From an uncultured Collinsella sp. (GTDB lineage: Bacteria; Actinomycetota; Coriobacteriia; Coriobacteriales; Coriobacteriaceae), in NCBI GenBank assembly GCA_900759565.1, contig CAAEVV010000032.1, positions 1 through 59,711 on the forward strand: DNA of 59,711 nt, in the 5' to 3' direction. Shown piece by piece: positions 37,218 through 48,137 of the stretch (position 1 is its first letter; the number at the start of each line of letters is the position of its first letter). The notes under the pieces are model-generated. The model saw only the letters and a program-made list of their open reading frames with translations, searched no databases and was not told where the DNA came from. A program made the translations under genes and the position numbers.

Positions 37218-37261
37218 GGAATACCAAGACGACGCAAAGAAGTCTGTCCCCAATGCCCCAA

Positions 37262-37534
37262 TTACTTGGAGAGCTTGTCGACGACGCGTTCGATCTCGGC
37301 GAGCTTGGCAGCTTTGAGATCTTCGTCGCCCGATTCGATTGCCGAAGTCACGCAGCCCTCGATATGCGCCTTGAGCACGTCGGCGTTGATGCGCGCAATG
37401 AGCGCCTGCGTTGCCATGAGCTGCGTGGAAATATCGACGCAGTAGCGGTCCTCATCGACCATCCGCAAGATGCCGTCGATCTGGCCGCGTGCCGTCTTGA
37501 GCATGCGGGTCACCGATTTGTGGTCTGCCATCAT
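37262..37534 (-). CDS. csoR: CsoR family copper-sensing transcriptional repressor
   Basis: A 90-residue all-helical repressor. Start ATG 37534 (a second ATG follows at once) with GAGG upstream. The Cu(I) ligands of the family are visible: Cys in DEDRYCVDISTQLMATQALI, then His and Cys in LKAHIEGCVTSAIESG (C-x-H-x3-C pattern). N-terminal TRMLKTARGQIDGILRM is the DNA-binding helix of CsoR/RcnR proteins. Together with copA and copZ on the same strand it is expected to repress at the palindrome at 40437-40453. A dispersed hairpin repeat lies between it and copZ. Confidence 0.93.
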   Translation of the reverse strand: MMADHKSVTRMLKTARGQIDGILRMVDEDRYCVDISTQLMATQALIARINADVLKAHIEGCVTSAIESGDEDLKAAKLAEIERVVDKLSK

Positions 37535-37577
37535 GGCGGGTCCTCGTTTCTGGTCGATCTTCCGGATGCCCCCGTCA

Positions 37578-37643
37578 GTTGCGGTGAAATACGGACTGCT
37601 CAAAGGCCTAGGGCGGCCCAACAGTCCGTATTTCACCGCAACT
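37578..37643. repeat. Dispersed hairpin repeat, TTGCGGTGAAATA family, copy 3
   Basis: Outer arms AGTTGCGGTGAAATA / TATTTCACCGCAACT, inner arms CGGACTG / CAGTCCG, both fully complementary. It lies between copZ and csoR. Confidence 0.88.
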
Positions 37644-37669
37644 TCTGAGGATTGAGTAGGCAGCGCCTG

Positions 37670-37891
37670 CTACGCGGCGGTTACGGACAGGGCATGGAAT
37701 TTCTCGCCGGCGCCCTCGATGGCGGCGGCGAGCTGCTCGGCGGTCACGGTGTCGGCGCACTCCACCTGGACAGTCTGGGTCTCGTGATCGGCGTCGGCAT
37801 CGGTCACGCCGGCAACGTTGAGCAGCGCCGTCTCGACGGTGGCGTCGCAGTGGCCGCACATAAGGCCGGAAGTCTTAATTGTGAAACGCAT
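37670..37891 (-). CDS. copZ: Copper chaperone CopZ (heavy-metal-associated domain)
   Basis: A 73-residue single HMA domain with the Cu(I)-binding MxCxxC as GLMCGHCDATVETAL. It is read leftward from ATG 37891 with AGAGGAA upstream. It delivers Cu(I) to CopA or CsoR. It lies 147 bp downstream of copA on the same strand. Confidence 0.93.
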   Translation of the reverse strand: MRFTIKTSGLMCGHCDATVETALLNVAGVTDADADHETQTVQVECADTVTAEQLAAAIEGAGEKFHALSVTAA

Positions 37892-38038
37892 GGATATTCC
37901 TCTCTGTTGTGTCGGCTTTCCCAGACACCCGACCTTGACCTTCAAGCCGTCGCTCGCGTATCAAAGTACGCGTCGCTCCTCTTTCAGGTCAATCTCGGGC
38001 ATCTGGAAAACCCGTTCTAAATGGACTGAATGGTGAGC

Positions 38039-40378
38039 CTATTTTGCCACTTTCGGCTTAAAGGTTCGCAGGCGCAGCGCATTGGACACGACGCAGACAC
38101 TCGACAGGCTCATGGCCGCGGCGCCGAACATCGGCGAGAGCTGCCAACTCGTGAGAGGGAAGAACACGCCCGCGGCAAGCGGAATGCCGATGCCGTTGTA
38201 GAACAGCGCCCAGAACAAGTCCTGCTTGATGTTGCGGATCGTGGCGCGCGACAGCTCGATGGCGCGGGCGACGTCCATGAGGTCGCTGCGCATGAGCACC
38301 ACATCTGCCCCCTCCTTGGCGATGTCGGCGCCGGTGCCGATCGCAAGGCCCACGTCGGCGCGCGCCAGGGCGGGGGAGTCGTTGATGCCGTCGCCCACCA
38401 TGGCGACCTTGCTGCCCGCATCCTGCAGCTCGCGCACGTGGCGTTCCTTGTCGGCGGGGAGGACGTCGGCGATGACCTGCTCGCTGCTCAGTCCCACGCG
38501 GCGGGCAATCGCTTCGGCGGTGACGCGGTTGTCGCCGGTGAGCATGCGCACGTCGACGCCGAGCTTGCGGAGCGCGGCGATGGCCTCGGCGCTCGTCTCT
38601 TTGACCTCGTCAGCCACGGCGATGGTGCCGACAAGCTCGCCGTTCTTGGCAAAGAACAGCGGCGTCTTGCCCTCGGCTGCGAACTGTTTGGCAAGGCCGG
38701 CAGGAACCTTCGCGCCTAGCTCGTCCATCAGACGCACGTTGCCGGCGGCGATGACATTCTGCCCCTCGCGTGCCGTAACGCCACGACCGGGCACGGCGGC
38801 AAAGTCCTCGACCATGCGCGCGACAATTCCGCGTGCCTCGCACTCGGCCATAATCGCCTCGGCCAGCGGGTGCTCGCTTGAGCGCTCCAACGCGGCGGCC
38901 AGCTTGAGCAGCGCCTTTTCGCTCATGGCGGGCGAGCCGTCAGTGCGCGTGGCTACCACGATATCGGTCACGGCAGGCTTGCCGCGGGTGACCGTGCCCG
39001 TCTTATCGAGCACCACAGTGCCCACGCTGCGCAGGTTCTCCAGTGCCTCGGCGCTCTTAAACAGAATGCCCATCTCGACGCCCTTGCCGGTGCCCACCAT
39101 AATGGCGACGGGCGTGGCCAGGCCCAGCGCGCACGGGCAGCTGATCACCAGCACGGCCACGGCGGAGGTGAGCGCCTCGTTTATGCTGCCGGTCAGTGCC
39201 ATCCACGCCGCAAAGGTCACGGCCGAGATCACGAACACCACGGGCACGAACACACCGGCGACCTTGTCGGCCATGCGGGCGATGGGCGCCTTGGTGGCGT
39301 TGGCGTCCTCGACGAGCTGGATAATCTTGGCGAGCGACGTGTCGGCACCCACACGCGTGGCGCGGAAGGTAAACGAGCCCGTGCGGTTGACCGTGGCCGC
39401 ATTGACAGTGTCGCCGGCGGTCTTCTCCACGGGAATGGATTCGCCGGTGAGCGCGCTTTCGTCCACGGCCGAGCTGCCCTCGAGCACCACGCCGTCAACG
39501 GGGATGGACTCGCCGGGGCGCACACGCAGCACCTGGCCGGGCAGAATGGCATCGACGTCGACGGTGGCTTCGCTGCCGTCCTCTGCCACGACGGTCGCGG
39601 TCTTGGGTGCTAAGTCGATGAGCGCCTCGATAGCGCCGCCGGTCTTGGACTTGCTGCGCGTCTCGAGGTATTTGCCCACGGTGACGAGCGACAGGATGGT
39701 GCCAGCGCTCTCAAAATACAGGTTGTCCATGCTCGTCATCATGGCCTCGTGCACCTGACCTGCGGCTAGCTGGTCGGCCATGATGAACATGGCGTAGAGC
39801 GACCAGGCGATGGAGGCGGTGGCGCCCACGGCAATAAGGGCGTCCATGGTGGGCGCGCCGTGCGCGAGCGATTTAAACCCGTTGATAAAGTACGCGTCGT
39901 TGACGTAGACGATGGGGATGAGCAGGACGAGCTCGGTGAGCGCGAGTGTCATGCTGTGGGTATGGTCGGTGAAAATACCGGGCAGCGGCCAGCCGAGCAT
40001 GTGCCCCATGCCTATGTAGAACAGTGGGATGAGGAATACGATCGAGATGATGAGGCGGGTGCGCATGGCGGAGGCGGCGGCCTCCAGCTTTTTGGTGGGC
40101 GACTCCATATGGGCGGCGCCGGACCTGGCTTGCGTACTGCCGTTTTGGGAGGCGTCGATGCCCGTGCTGACGGGCGAGGCCGAGTAGCCCGCGCGGTCGA
40201 CAGCGGTGCAGATGTCGTCGGGGGAGACCTGCGCAGGGTCGTAGTCCACCATCATGGAACCGGCGAGCAGATTGACCGCGACACTTTGGACGCCGTCGAG
40301 TTTGCTGACGGCACGGTCCACGTGCGCTTGGCACGCGGCGCACGTCATGCCGCCCACGTCAAACTTATCTTGAGCCAT
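38039..40378 (-). CDS. copA: Copper-exporting P1B-type ATPase
   Basis: A 779-residue P-type ATPase. One N-terminal HMA domain (GGMTCAACQAHVDRA), a Ser/Gln-containing linker, eight predicted membrane helices, the intramembrane CPC in VISCPCALGLATP, the phosphorylation site LDKTGTVTRG, the HP motif SSEHPLAEAI, and the hinge MVGDGINDSPALARADVG. This is the P1B-1 (Cu+) pattern. ATG 40378 has AAGGAG upstream on the minus strand. It is first in a copper operon with copZ and csoR and is controlled by the CsoR-type site just upstream. Confidence 0.96.
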   Translation of the reverse strand: MAQDKFDVGGMTCAACQAHVDRAVSKLDGVQSVAVNLLAGSMMVDYDPAQVSPDDICTAVDRAGYSASPVSTGIDASQNGSTQARSGAAHMESPTKKLEAAASAMRTRLIISIVFLIPLFYIGMGHMLGWPLPGIFTDHTHSMTLALTELVLLIPIVYVNDAYFINGFKSLAHGAPTMDALIAVGATASIAWSLYAMFIMADQLAAGQVHEAMMTSMDNLYFESAGTILSLVTVGKYLETRSKSKTGGAIEALIDLAPKTATVVAEDGSEATVDVDAILPGQVLRVRPGESIPVDGVVLEGSSAVDESALTGESIPVEKTAGDTVNAATVNRTGSFTFRATRVGADTSLAKIIQLVEDANATKAPIARMADKVAGVFVPVVFVISAVTFAAWMALTGSINEALTSAVAVLVISCPCALGLATPVAIMVGTGKGVEMGILFKSAEALENLRSVGTVVLDKTGTVTRGKPAVTDIVVATRTDGSPAMSEKALLKLAAALERSSEHPLAEAIMAECEARGIVARMVEDFAAVPGRGVTAREGQNVIAAGNVRLMDELGAKVPAGLAKQFAAEGKTPLFFAKNGELVGTIAVADEVKETSAEAIAALRKLGVDVRMLTGDNRVTAEAIARRVGLSSEQVIADVLPADKERHVRELQDAGSKVAMVGDGINDSPALARADVGLAIGTGADIAKEGADVVLMRSDLMDVARAIELSRATIRNIKQDLFWALFYNGIGIPLAAGVFFPLTSWQLSPMFGAAAMSLSSVCVVSNALRLRTFKPKVAK

Positions 40379-40423
40379 GGCTTCTCCTTTTTGTGGTTCG
40401 GTGTTGGAATTGTTAACCTGCTG

Positions 40424-40455
40424 ATACTATACACCCATACCCCCTGGGGGTGTCC
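40424..40455 (-). promoter_or_regulatory. copA promoter overlapping a CsoR-type operator
   Basis: On the minus strand TGGACA (near 40455) and TATAGT (near 40425) bracket the palindrome ACACCCCCAGGGGGTAT (40453-40437). G-tract/C-tract palindromes of this kind are the known binding sites of CsoR repressors. The long spacer of about 19 bp would leave the promoter weak when occupied. Confidence 0.75.
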
Positions 40456-40531
40456 AGTACAGAAAGAAATGTATGACATTTCGTTACAGATGAGGGCGGT
40501 TGGTTGGCCGATGGACCGTCCCAACCAATCA

Positions 40532-40587
40532 TCTCAATCTGTAACATCTAGCAGGGAAAATGACCTCTAACTGTTACAGATCAAGAC
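40532..40587. repeat. Palindrome E: single copy between copA and the kinase cluster
   Basis: Arms ATCTCAATCTGTAACA and TGTTACAGATCAAGAC (written as TCTAACTGTTACAG... at the 3' side), 56 bp. The interior TCTAGCAGGGAAAAT resembles those of B3 and C3. No gene is seen in 40456-40629. Confidence 0.88.
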
Positions 40588-40629
40588 AATTGCCGGGGAG
40601 GGGTCCCGTCACGGCAAGACGCCCGCTCT

Positions 40630-41460
40630 CTAGATACAGAATCCGGGGATCACGCAGGTTCGTTTGTTTGGCTTGTCCGCAGGCGTTGCGTACGTAAAGG
40701 CGTCGCCGTCGTGGCCCACACGGTTTATGTAGAGCGTGCCTTCGGTCTCCGATGAGTCGGGGCTCACCGTGCGCTCCCACCAGCAGGTGTCCTTGCCCTT
40801 CCACTGACGGACCATCGTCTCGTTCGTGGAATACGGGCTCACCTTGAGCTCGCGGAAGAGTTGGTACTCCTTGCCCTCGCTGTTGTAGATGTCTGCCAGG
40901 TAGTGATAGTCCTTGGCAAACGAATCGGGCGGTTGCGTACCGCACAGCTCGACCATGGCGGGCAGCCAAAGGGTTGCGGGCAACTCGCTCAGACACGATG
41001 CACTGTTGGCGGCGCCCACATTGTTCGAGACCTTCTTGACCCCTTTAATGAGCGCGCGCAACTCGTTGGGTAGCAGCTTAAGGCCGTCGCCGTTGAGCCA
41101 TTCCCGCAGCTCGCAATCTGCCCAGCCGGCGCTCGGCGGTTCAGCTGCAGCGTTGCGCTCGGCAATACCCGCGTCGAACATAAACGTCAGCCTGGCCTTG
41201 CCCGTACCGTCTAGAAGCTCGTCGTGGCGGATACCCACAAGCTGCGCGCCAACCTGCAGCCCGTTGGTGAGCGTGACGCGCTTGGTGCATGGATAGGGGA
41301 TATGCCCGTTGTCATCGAGCAGGTGATAGCGCTTGGCAATCTCGCGTGCCTCGCTACGGGTCTCGGCGGCCTTAATCTTGAGCGAAATCTCCTGCAGCTG
41401 ATCCCAGGTGTAGTCGTCAAGTGAACCGCGGATGCCGTCAAGGTAGTCGGGGATGCCAAA
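40630..41460 (-). pseudogene. DUF6273-like C-terminal region in a shifted frame after the kinase
   Basis: An open frame of about 275 codons with clear coding character runs from just inside the end of the kinase gene to TAG 40630. It begins FGIPDYLDGIRGSLDDYTWD, contains TKRVTLTNGLQVGAQLVGIR, and then a DUF6273-type domain (CELREWLNGDGLKLLPNELR; LWLPAMVELCG; KEYQLFRELK). No ATG/GTG/TTG occurs in this frame before GTG 41238, about 75 codons in, and an in-frame TGA lies at 41478-41476. A +1 shift at CTT-T (41461-41458) would fuse it to the kinase. It may be a frameshifted fusion, a programmed frameshift or a sequence error. Confidence 0.7.
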
Positions 41461-42652
41461 GCCATGGGCGGCGGGTCATGGCATCGTGGCGGGCCTGATT
41501 CAGGATCTCTCGTGCGCGCTCGCCGGCGACGTCGACCTTAAGGTGCGTGCCAGAATCGATATCAATTGCGGCCTCGTCTCCTGCACCTTCGCGGCCTTCG
41601 GATTCGGCGTCGGTGAGGTATGCCGAGAGCACCTCGAGCATCTGCTGCTCGGTGGGACGATCGCACTGCTCGACTGAGAGACCCTTCATGATGATCTGGA
41701 CGAGCGCCTCATCGCCCTCGCAGCGCGGCTCGAGCGGTGCCGGCTTGGTCTTGGTCTTTACGAGATAGAACGAGCCGGTTGCAGCGGCGTCCGTCGACTC
41801 AAAGTCAAACGGTTTGCGACCGCTGTAGAGCTGGTACAGAATGCTCGAAAGCGCATAGACGTCGATTGCCGGCGAACGGCGAAGGGCCGCGATGCCTTCG
41901 ATATCCTGCGTGAGCATCTCGGGCGCGGCGTATGCGGGCGTGGCAAAACGCCAGATGTCGGCGCGCCGGGTGATCGTGTCGTCGCCGAGAGCCATGGTCG
42001 CGGAGCCCATGTCGATGAGGCAGGGGTCAAAGGAACAATCGGCAATCTGCTGCTCGAGCGTTCGGCTAGTGGTGCGGAACATGATATTGGCAGGCGACAG
42101 GTCGCGATGGATGACCGGATTCACGAGGCCTTGGGTCACTAAGAGCGCACGAAGCACGGCGTTTCCGACGGCGGCGACCATCTGGGTGGTCAGCCCGCCC
42201 GAGGCGTCGTGCGGAAGCAGGGGCAGCGCCTGCTTGAGCGAGGTGCCCTCGACCCACTCCATGAGGATGAGAGGGTCATCCTCGCACGATCCGTAGCCAT
42301 AGACGCGCGGAAATCCGCGCAGGTGCGAGACGGTATACAGATGACGGTACTCCTCGAACAGCGCAGCGGTGTTGGCCAGGTGCGCGGCCGATTGCTCGGC
42401 GGAGCGGTCGGGGGCTTGGCCGGAAAGGATGGCGTTGTCCTTGAGTAGCTTGACGGCAAAGACCTCGCCGCTCGTGTTGGTCGCGCGCAGCACGTGCCCG
42501 ATGTTGCCGTTGTTGCGGTGGGCCGTCTGGAGAATAAGCGTCATAAACCGACGCTTGGCGTCGTCCTCGGCGCTGGGGTCGACCGCCACGGCGGTATCGA
42601 ACGTATCGAGACGGATGAGTTTGTCGCCATAGGCGCTATCGGTAATATCCAT
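41438..42652 (-). CDS. Serine/threonine protein kinase (Hanks type), C-terminus out of frame
   Basis: A 404-residue protein from ATG 42652 (AAAGGAA upstream). Kinase motifs: the ATP-anchoring Lys in FAVKLLKDN, the catalytic loop VIHRDLSPANIMF (HRD), and LIDMGSATM replacing DFG, followed by YAAPEML and DVYALSSILYQLYSGRKPF. No transmembrane segment follows; the region after residue 330 is acidic, then the frame ends with RRPWLWHPRLP. The natural continuation appears to be the DUF6273-like region in the +1 frame. It follows an FHA-domain gene, a usual partner for phospho-threonine signalling. Confidence 0.88.
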   Translation of the reverse strand: MDITDSAYGDKLIRLDTFDTAVAVDPSAEDDAKRRFMTLILQTAHRNNGNIGHVLRATNTSGEVFAVKLLKDNAILSGQAPDRSAEQSAAHLANTAALFEEYRHLYTVSHLRGFPRVYGYGSCEDDPLILMEWVEGTSLKQALPLLPHDASGGLTTQMVAAVGNAVLRALLVTQGLVNPVIHRDLSPANIMFRTTSRTLEQQIADCSFDPCLIDMGSATMALGDDTITRRADIWRFATPAYAAPEMLTQDIEGIAALRRSPAIDVYALSSILYQLYSGRKPFDFESTDAAATGSFYLVKTKTKPAPLEPRCEGDEALVQIIMKGLSVEQCDRPTEQQMLEVLSAYLTDAESEGREGAGDEAAIDIDSGTHLKVDVAGERAREILNQARHDAMTRRPWLWHPRLP

Positions 42653-42681
42653 GGCGTTCCTTTGTCTGGCATGGGTTGCCG

Positions 42682-42745
42682 CACGTATACGCGAGCAGTG
42701 CGGATATCGGTAAAGTACCATGATAGCCGCACTGCCCACGTATAC
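42682..42745. promoter_or_regulatory. Symmetric repeats upstream of the kinase gene, candidate operator
   Basis: CACGTATAC occurs at 42682-42690 and again at 42737-42745; between them GCAGTGCGG (42695-42703) faces CCGCACTGC (42727-42735). The structure lies 30-90 bp before the kinase start. Confidence 0.5.
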
Positions 42746-42790
42746 CGCTGAGCATTGTCGTTTACGACGCAGAAGGTAGAAGACGAAAGA

Positions 42791-42821
42791 CGGACGGCGA
42801 CCGTCTTCCGATCGCCGTCCG
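42791..42821 (-). terminator. Terminator of the FHA gene
   Basis: CGGACGGCGA (42791-42800) pairs with TCGCCGTCCG (42812-42821); on the minus strand a T-rich run (TCTTTCGTCTTC) follows, 3 bases after the FHA stop. Confidence 0.75.
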
Positions 42822-42823
42822 CG

Positions 42824-43786
42824 CTAGTCCACAATGACAAGGAATGTCGTGTAGAGACCCAGATGGAGCCTGTCGCTGTTTTCGATTTCCACTGGGGGAT
42901 AGATCTTGCCGGGCTCGCGTTGGTCGCGCGGCGGCTCAATCACAATATCGCCGCCGCCTGCACCCGATTCGAGCACCGTGCCGTTGGTCGATCCAAGGCC
43001 CTGGGCGTACCAGTGCTCACCCTCAAGCCAAATGCGAAGATGCTCGCGCGATGCGTCGGCGCCCACATCGGTGATGCTGGGCGAGGTTTTGGGCAAAGAA
43101 CCAATCACGGTGCCGTGCGGATCGCGTGTGAGGGGATGGATTTGCATGTCGGCGCAGTTGTCGGCATGGGTTCTGAGCAGACCGAGGTTGGGGGCGACGG
43201 TGCGCGGCTGCTCCAGGCTGCTCATAAAGCCACGTCCGACGGTAGTTTCGGTGGTGCCAAAGTGCTCGCCCGTCTTGCTGTCGCAAAAGCGCTCGACGGT
43301 GGCCACGCCCTGAACGGGATCGGCGAGCGCCCCCGTTGCCACAAAGAGCATAAGGTAAAGCGTGCTTTTCTCGCGCACGGCATTGCCGTCAAAGTTGTCG
43401 ATGCGATTGAGGGCATTTGCATATAGGCGGCTGTCCAGCTTGTAGCTGGTGAGAGCCGACATCATTTCGTTGGCGGCCGGACCGCGATAGTGCTCGGCGA
43501 TTGCCCGATAGGCGGACTCGCCGCCGCCGAGCTTGCTGCAGATTGCCGAGGAAAGGTTGAGCGTGGTGACGGTAAAGTCGCTGTAGATGGAGGGCGCGCA
43601 CTGGTCAGGCTTGCGATGGACGATGTAACGGGTGAGATACGAGCGGTTGGAAGAGCATTTCTCGAGCAGGGTACTGCCGAGATAAGAGTTTCCATTGATG
43701 AGCATTCGGGCGATCTCGAGATGTTTAAGACCGCCGAACGAGCGAATATCGTTATAGAGGACCGAGCAAGGCGTCTCTGCTGCCAC
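42824..43786 (-). CDS. FHA-domain protein
   Basis: A 320-residue protein. GTG 43786 is chosen because AAAGGAGG lies 5-6 bases upstream on the minus strand. Residues 1-190 are helical and unassigned (ARMLINGNSYLGSTLLEKCS; LMLFVATGALADPVQGVATV). The C-terminal 110 residues form an FHA domain: a GS-type turn, ITDVGADASREHLRIWLEG (S-x-x-H), and GLGSTNGTVLESG (S-T-N-G). FHA domains bind phospho-threonine peptides, so the downstream kinase is the likely partner. Confidence 0.85.
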   Translation of the reverse strand: MAAETPCSVLYNDIRSFGGLKHLEIARMLINGNSYLGSTLLEKCSSNRSYLTRYIVHRKPDQCAPSIYSDFTVTTLNLSSAICSKLGGGESAYRAIAEHYRGPAANEMMSALTSYKLDSRLYANALNRIDNFDGNAVREKSTLYLMLFVATGALADPVQGVATVERFCDSKTGEHFGTTETTVGRGFMSSLEQPRTVAPNLGLLRTHADNCADMQIHPLTRDPHGTVIGSLPKTSPSITDVGADASREHLRIWLEGEHWYAQGLGSTNGTVLESGAGGGDIVIEPPRDQREPGKIYPPVEIENSDRLHLGLYTTFLVIVD

Positions 43787-43965
43787 GGATACCTCCTTTG
43801 ATTGCTTCCTAGCCAATATGGCGATAGGAATTAATGGCCCCCGGTGGGCGACGTATTAAATGGCTGCGCAATATATAGCGTAACCAAAGCAACATTATAG
43901 GCCACATGTTCGAAATTGCAGGAAGACCGAGAGATTTGGTTTGGACTGGACGGAAATCCCCCTCT

Positions 43966-44103
43966 GTCTTGATCTATAACAATTAGGGCCGATTTTACTC
44001 GTTAACTGTTACAGATTGAGACGTTTGTGGGCCGTGTCGACCGTTTGTCTCGATCTGTAACACGTAGAGGAAGATTTGCCCTGTAGATGTTACAGACCGA
44101 GAC
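43966..44103. repeat. Palindrome array F: two units, period 81 bp
   Basis: Units at 43966-44022 and 44047-44103 with the same 16-nt arms. They lie in the 588-bp gap between the divergent FHA and DEAD-box genes (43787-44374). The remaining sequence contains a TATAAT-like box on the minus strand (43894-43899) and TATACT on the plus strand (44170-44175); no gene is seen. Confidence 0.9.
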
Positions 44104-44374
44104 AATCAGCCGGGCTCACCTCGTCCGCCTCGTCATCTGTGGTTTACGTGGGGGCATACGGAGTACGGGTATACTAACCGGCGGCGAATCTGCTCCATCG
44201 CTTAGAGCTGCTGCGTCTGGACGGCGCGTGATAGGGCTGCCAAAGCGATCGCCAGCGTGCTGAGCAACGTCCTCTCTGTGCGCACCCGTTTTTGTATGTA
44301 TTAGCGCACTACCAAGCACGCCCGCGCGGCCGCATGCCGTGCCCATTGCGCGTGCAGATAAGGAACAACAACAT

Positions 44375-46618
<2,244 letters not shown>

Positions 46619-46651
46619 CATGCTCGTCGCACGGTAAGGCGAGACGAGTTT

Positions 46652-46686
46652 GGGCCCCGAGCAACTACACTCGGGGCCCTTTTTTG
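46652..46686 (+). terminator. Terminator of the DEAD-box helicase gene
   Basis: GGGCCCCGAG pairs with CTCGGGGCCC around an 8-nt loop, followed by TTTTTT. Confidence 0.92.
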
Positions 46687-47243
46687 TTTGCCATATCCGA
46701 TCGCTAGTTCAAATGTGATTTCCTCGGGAATGCATCTAGAGGATGCCGTGGACCTGTTCCCTGCCATGCGGCAATGGGTCCCATGGGGTGCGCCGTGCAT
46801 TTTTTGGAGTATTCTGCAGCTCTAGTTGGCTGCATACGATTCGACGTCGCCAACGGTGGCCTTCGGATATCCCTAGCGAGCGTTCTGAGTCAGATTTCGC
46901 CGTTTTACGGAGCAGGGGCGCGTCATTCTCGCCATGTCGGGACTTAAAATGATACGGCGCCCTACAGTTTTGCCCATCCGCGGCGGTGCTGGCGCGGTCA
47001 CGTTGCAGAATACTCCGTTTTTTGCACGGGCCAGGATGGGGTACCTCAGGAGAACACGGCGGTATCCCGTAAATATATACAATCTGTACCGTAATTTATA
47101 CAAAACGAAGAGGCAGACAGCGCAGGGTGGGTGCATTGGGGTGTTTGGTGCACCAAAACGGGGAGCTCCCCCATGCGCCGTATACTCTGTCTGAATGTGA
47201 AAACGGCTTGACGCGTTGCCAGGCGTAGGGGGAGGGTGCCTCG
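46687..47243. other. 557-bp gene-free region with inverted TGCAGAATACTCC motifs
   Basis: GGAGTATTCTGCA (46806-46818) and its complement TGCAGAATACTCC (47004-47016) face each other 200 bp apart, each flanked by a run of six T and TGCAC. A perfect 14-bp palindrome TTTGGTGCACCAAA is at 47144-47157, and GGGGAGCTCCCC at about 47160-47171 precedes TATACT (47181-47186), a possible -10 for the next gene. Small open frames here lack RBS and look non-coding. Confidence 0.6.
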
Positions 47244-48005
47244 ATGAGCGTATTCGAAATTGTGTTTAGTCCGACGGGTGGAACGCGGAAGGTGTCTTGC
47301 CTTGTGGCTGGAGCGCTGGACAAGAATACCGTTACCGTCGATCTGACCGATAGCGGGTTGGATTTCCACGAGGTCTCGATGACGAAGGACGATGTGGCTG
47401 TTATCTCCGTGCCAGCGTATGCCGGCAGAGTCCCTGCCGTGGCGGTCGACCGACTGAACATGGCTCACGGCAACGGAGCGCGGGCCGTTCTGGTGTGCGT
47501 CTACGGAAACCGCGCGTTTGAGGACACGCTCGTAGAGCTGGAGGACGTTGCGAAGCATGCGGGATTCCGGGTGATCGCGGCAGTTGCGGCCATTGCAGAA
47601 CATTCCATTGCGCGACAGTTTGCTGCTGGGCGACCGGATGCGCAGGATGCGGCGCAGCTCGCAGAGTTTGCGCAGCAAATTCAGCAAAAGCTGTTGGCTG
47701 AGGATGCATCCGAGCCCTCTATCCCCGGCAATCGTCCTTATAAACAAGCTGGAGGTCACCGCATGGCACCCGAGGCAACAGAGGATTGCGTCTCCTGCGG
47801 TGCATGCGCCGCGGCGTGCCCCGTTTGTGCTATCGACAAGGGTGACCCCAAACGAGCAGCTGGCGAGGCGTGCATCTCCTGCATGCGCTGCATTGCCGTA
47901 TGTCCGCGAGGCGCTCGTAAGCTTGATCCCAACAAGCTATCCGCTGTTTCCCAGATGCTGAGCAAGGTTTGCGTCGTGCGGAAGGAATGCGAGCTCTTTA
48001 TCTAG
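47244..48005 (+). CDS. Flavodoxin-like plus 2[4Fe-4S] ferredoxin protein (EFR1 type)
   Basis: A 253-residue protein; ATG 47244 with GGGGGAGGG upstream. The N-terminal 160 residues are flavodoxin-like (VFEIVFSPTGGTRKVSCLVA, an STGGT-type FMN loop; AVISVPAYAGRVPAVAVDRL; VLVCVYGNRAFEDTLVEL). The C-terminal part has two cluster motifs, CVSCGACAAACPVCAI and CISCMRCIAVCPRGA. This is the architecture of EFR1-family ferredoxins. It probably acts as a low-potential electron carrier; partners are unknown and the gene stands alone. Confidence 0.88.
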   Translation: MSVFEIVFSPTGGTRKVSCLVAGALDKNTVTVDLTDSGLDFHEVSMTKDDVAVISVPAYAGRVPAVAVDRLNMAHGNGARAVLVCVYGNRAFEDTLVELEDVAKHAGFRVIAAVAAIAEHSIARQFAAGRPDAQDAAQLAEFAQQIQQKLLAEDASEPSIPGNRPYKQAGGHRMAPEATEDCVSCGACAAACPVCAIDKGDPKRAAGEACISCMRCIAVCPRGARKLDPNKLSAVSQMLSKVCVVRKECELFI

Positions 48006-48020
48006 CGCATACGAAATTGG

Positions 48021-48078
48021 CGCAATGGGGCCAGGTTAATCTGCACCGACCTGGTGCAAACAAACCTGACCCCATTGC
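48021..48078. repeat. Long hairpin, AGGTTAATNTGCAC type
   Basis: GGGGCCAGGTTAATCTGCAC (48027-48046) and GTGCAAACAAACCTGACCCC (48054-48073) pair with a few mismatches, extended by CAATGGGG/CCCCATTG. It follows the EFR1 gene and resembles 37171-37217. Confidence 0.82.
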
Positions 48079-48084
48079 ACCAGA

Positions 48085-48136
48085 GCAAGGAGTGTCCCCG
48101 GGTGCCGGCAGAAAAGGAACGTCCCTAAGTGCCGCC
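48085..48136. repeat. GGGGACGTTCC repeat, two units, second location
   Basis: GCAAGGAGTGTCCCCGGGTG followed by CCGGCA, then AAAAGGAACGTCCCTAAGTG followed by CCGCC: the reverse complement of the two-unit element at 32542-32612. Confidence 0.72.
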
Positions 48137-48137
48137 T

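Noticed and set aside
41211..41465. Minus-strand frame starting MALASPTTL at the kinase end
   Set aside because: It has an ATG but runs in a third frame with Arg/Pro-rich composition, whereas the overlapping frame encodes the clear protein-like DUF6273 region.
46934..47194. 86-codon open frame downstream of the helicase terminator
   Set aside because: No RBS, Arg/Pro-rich composition, and it runs through the palindromes and the promoter region of the next gene.
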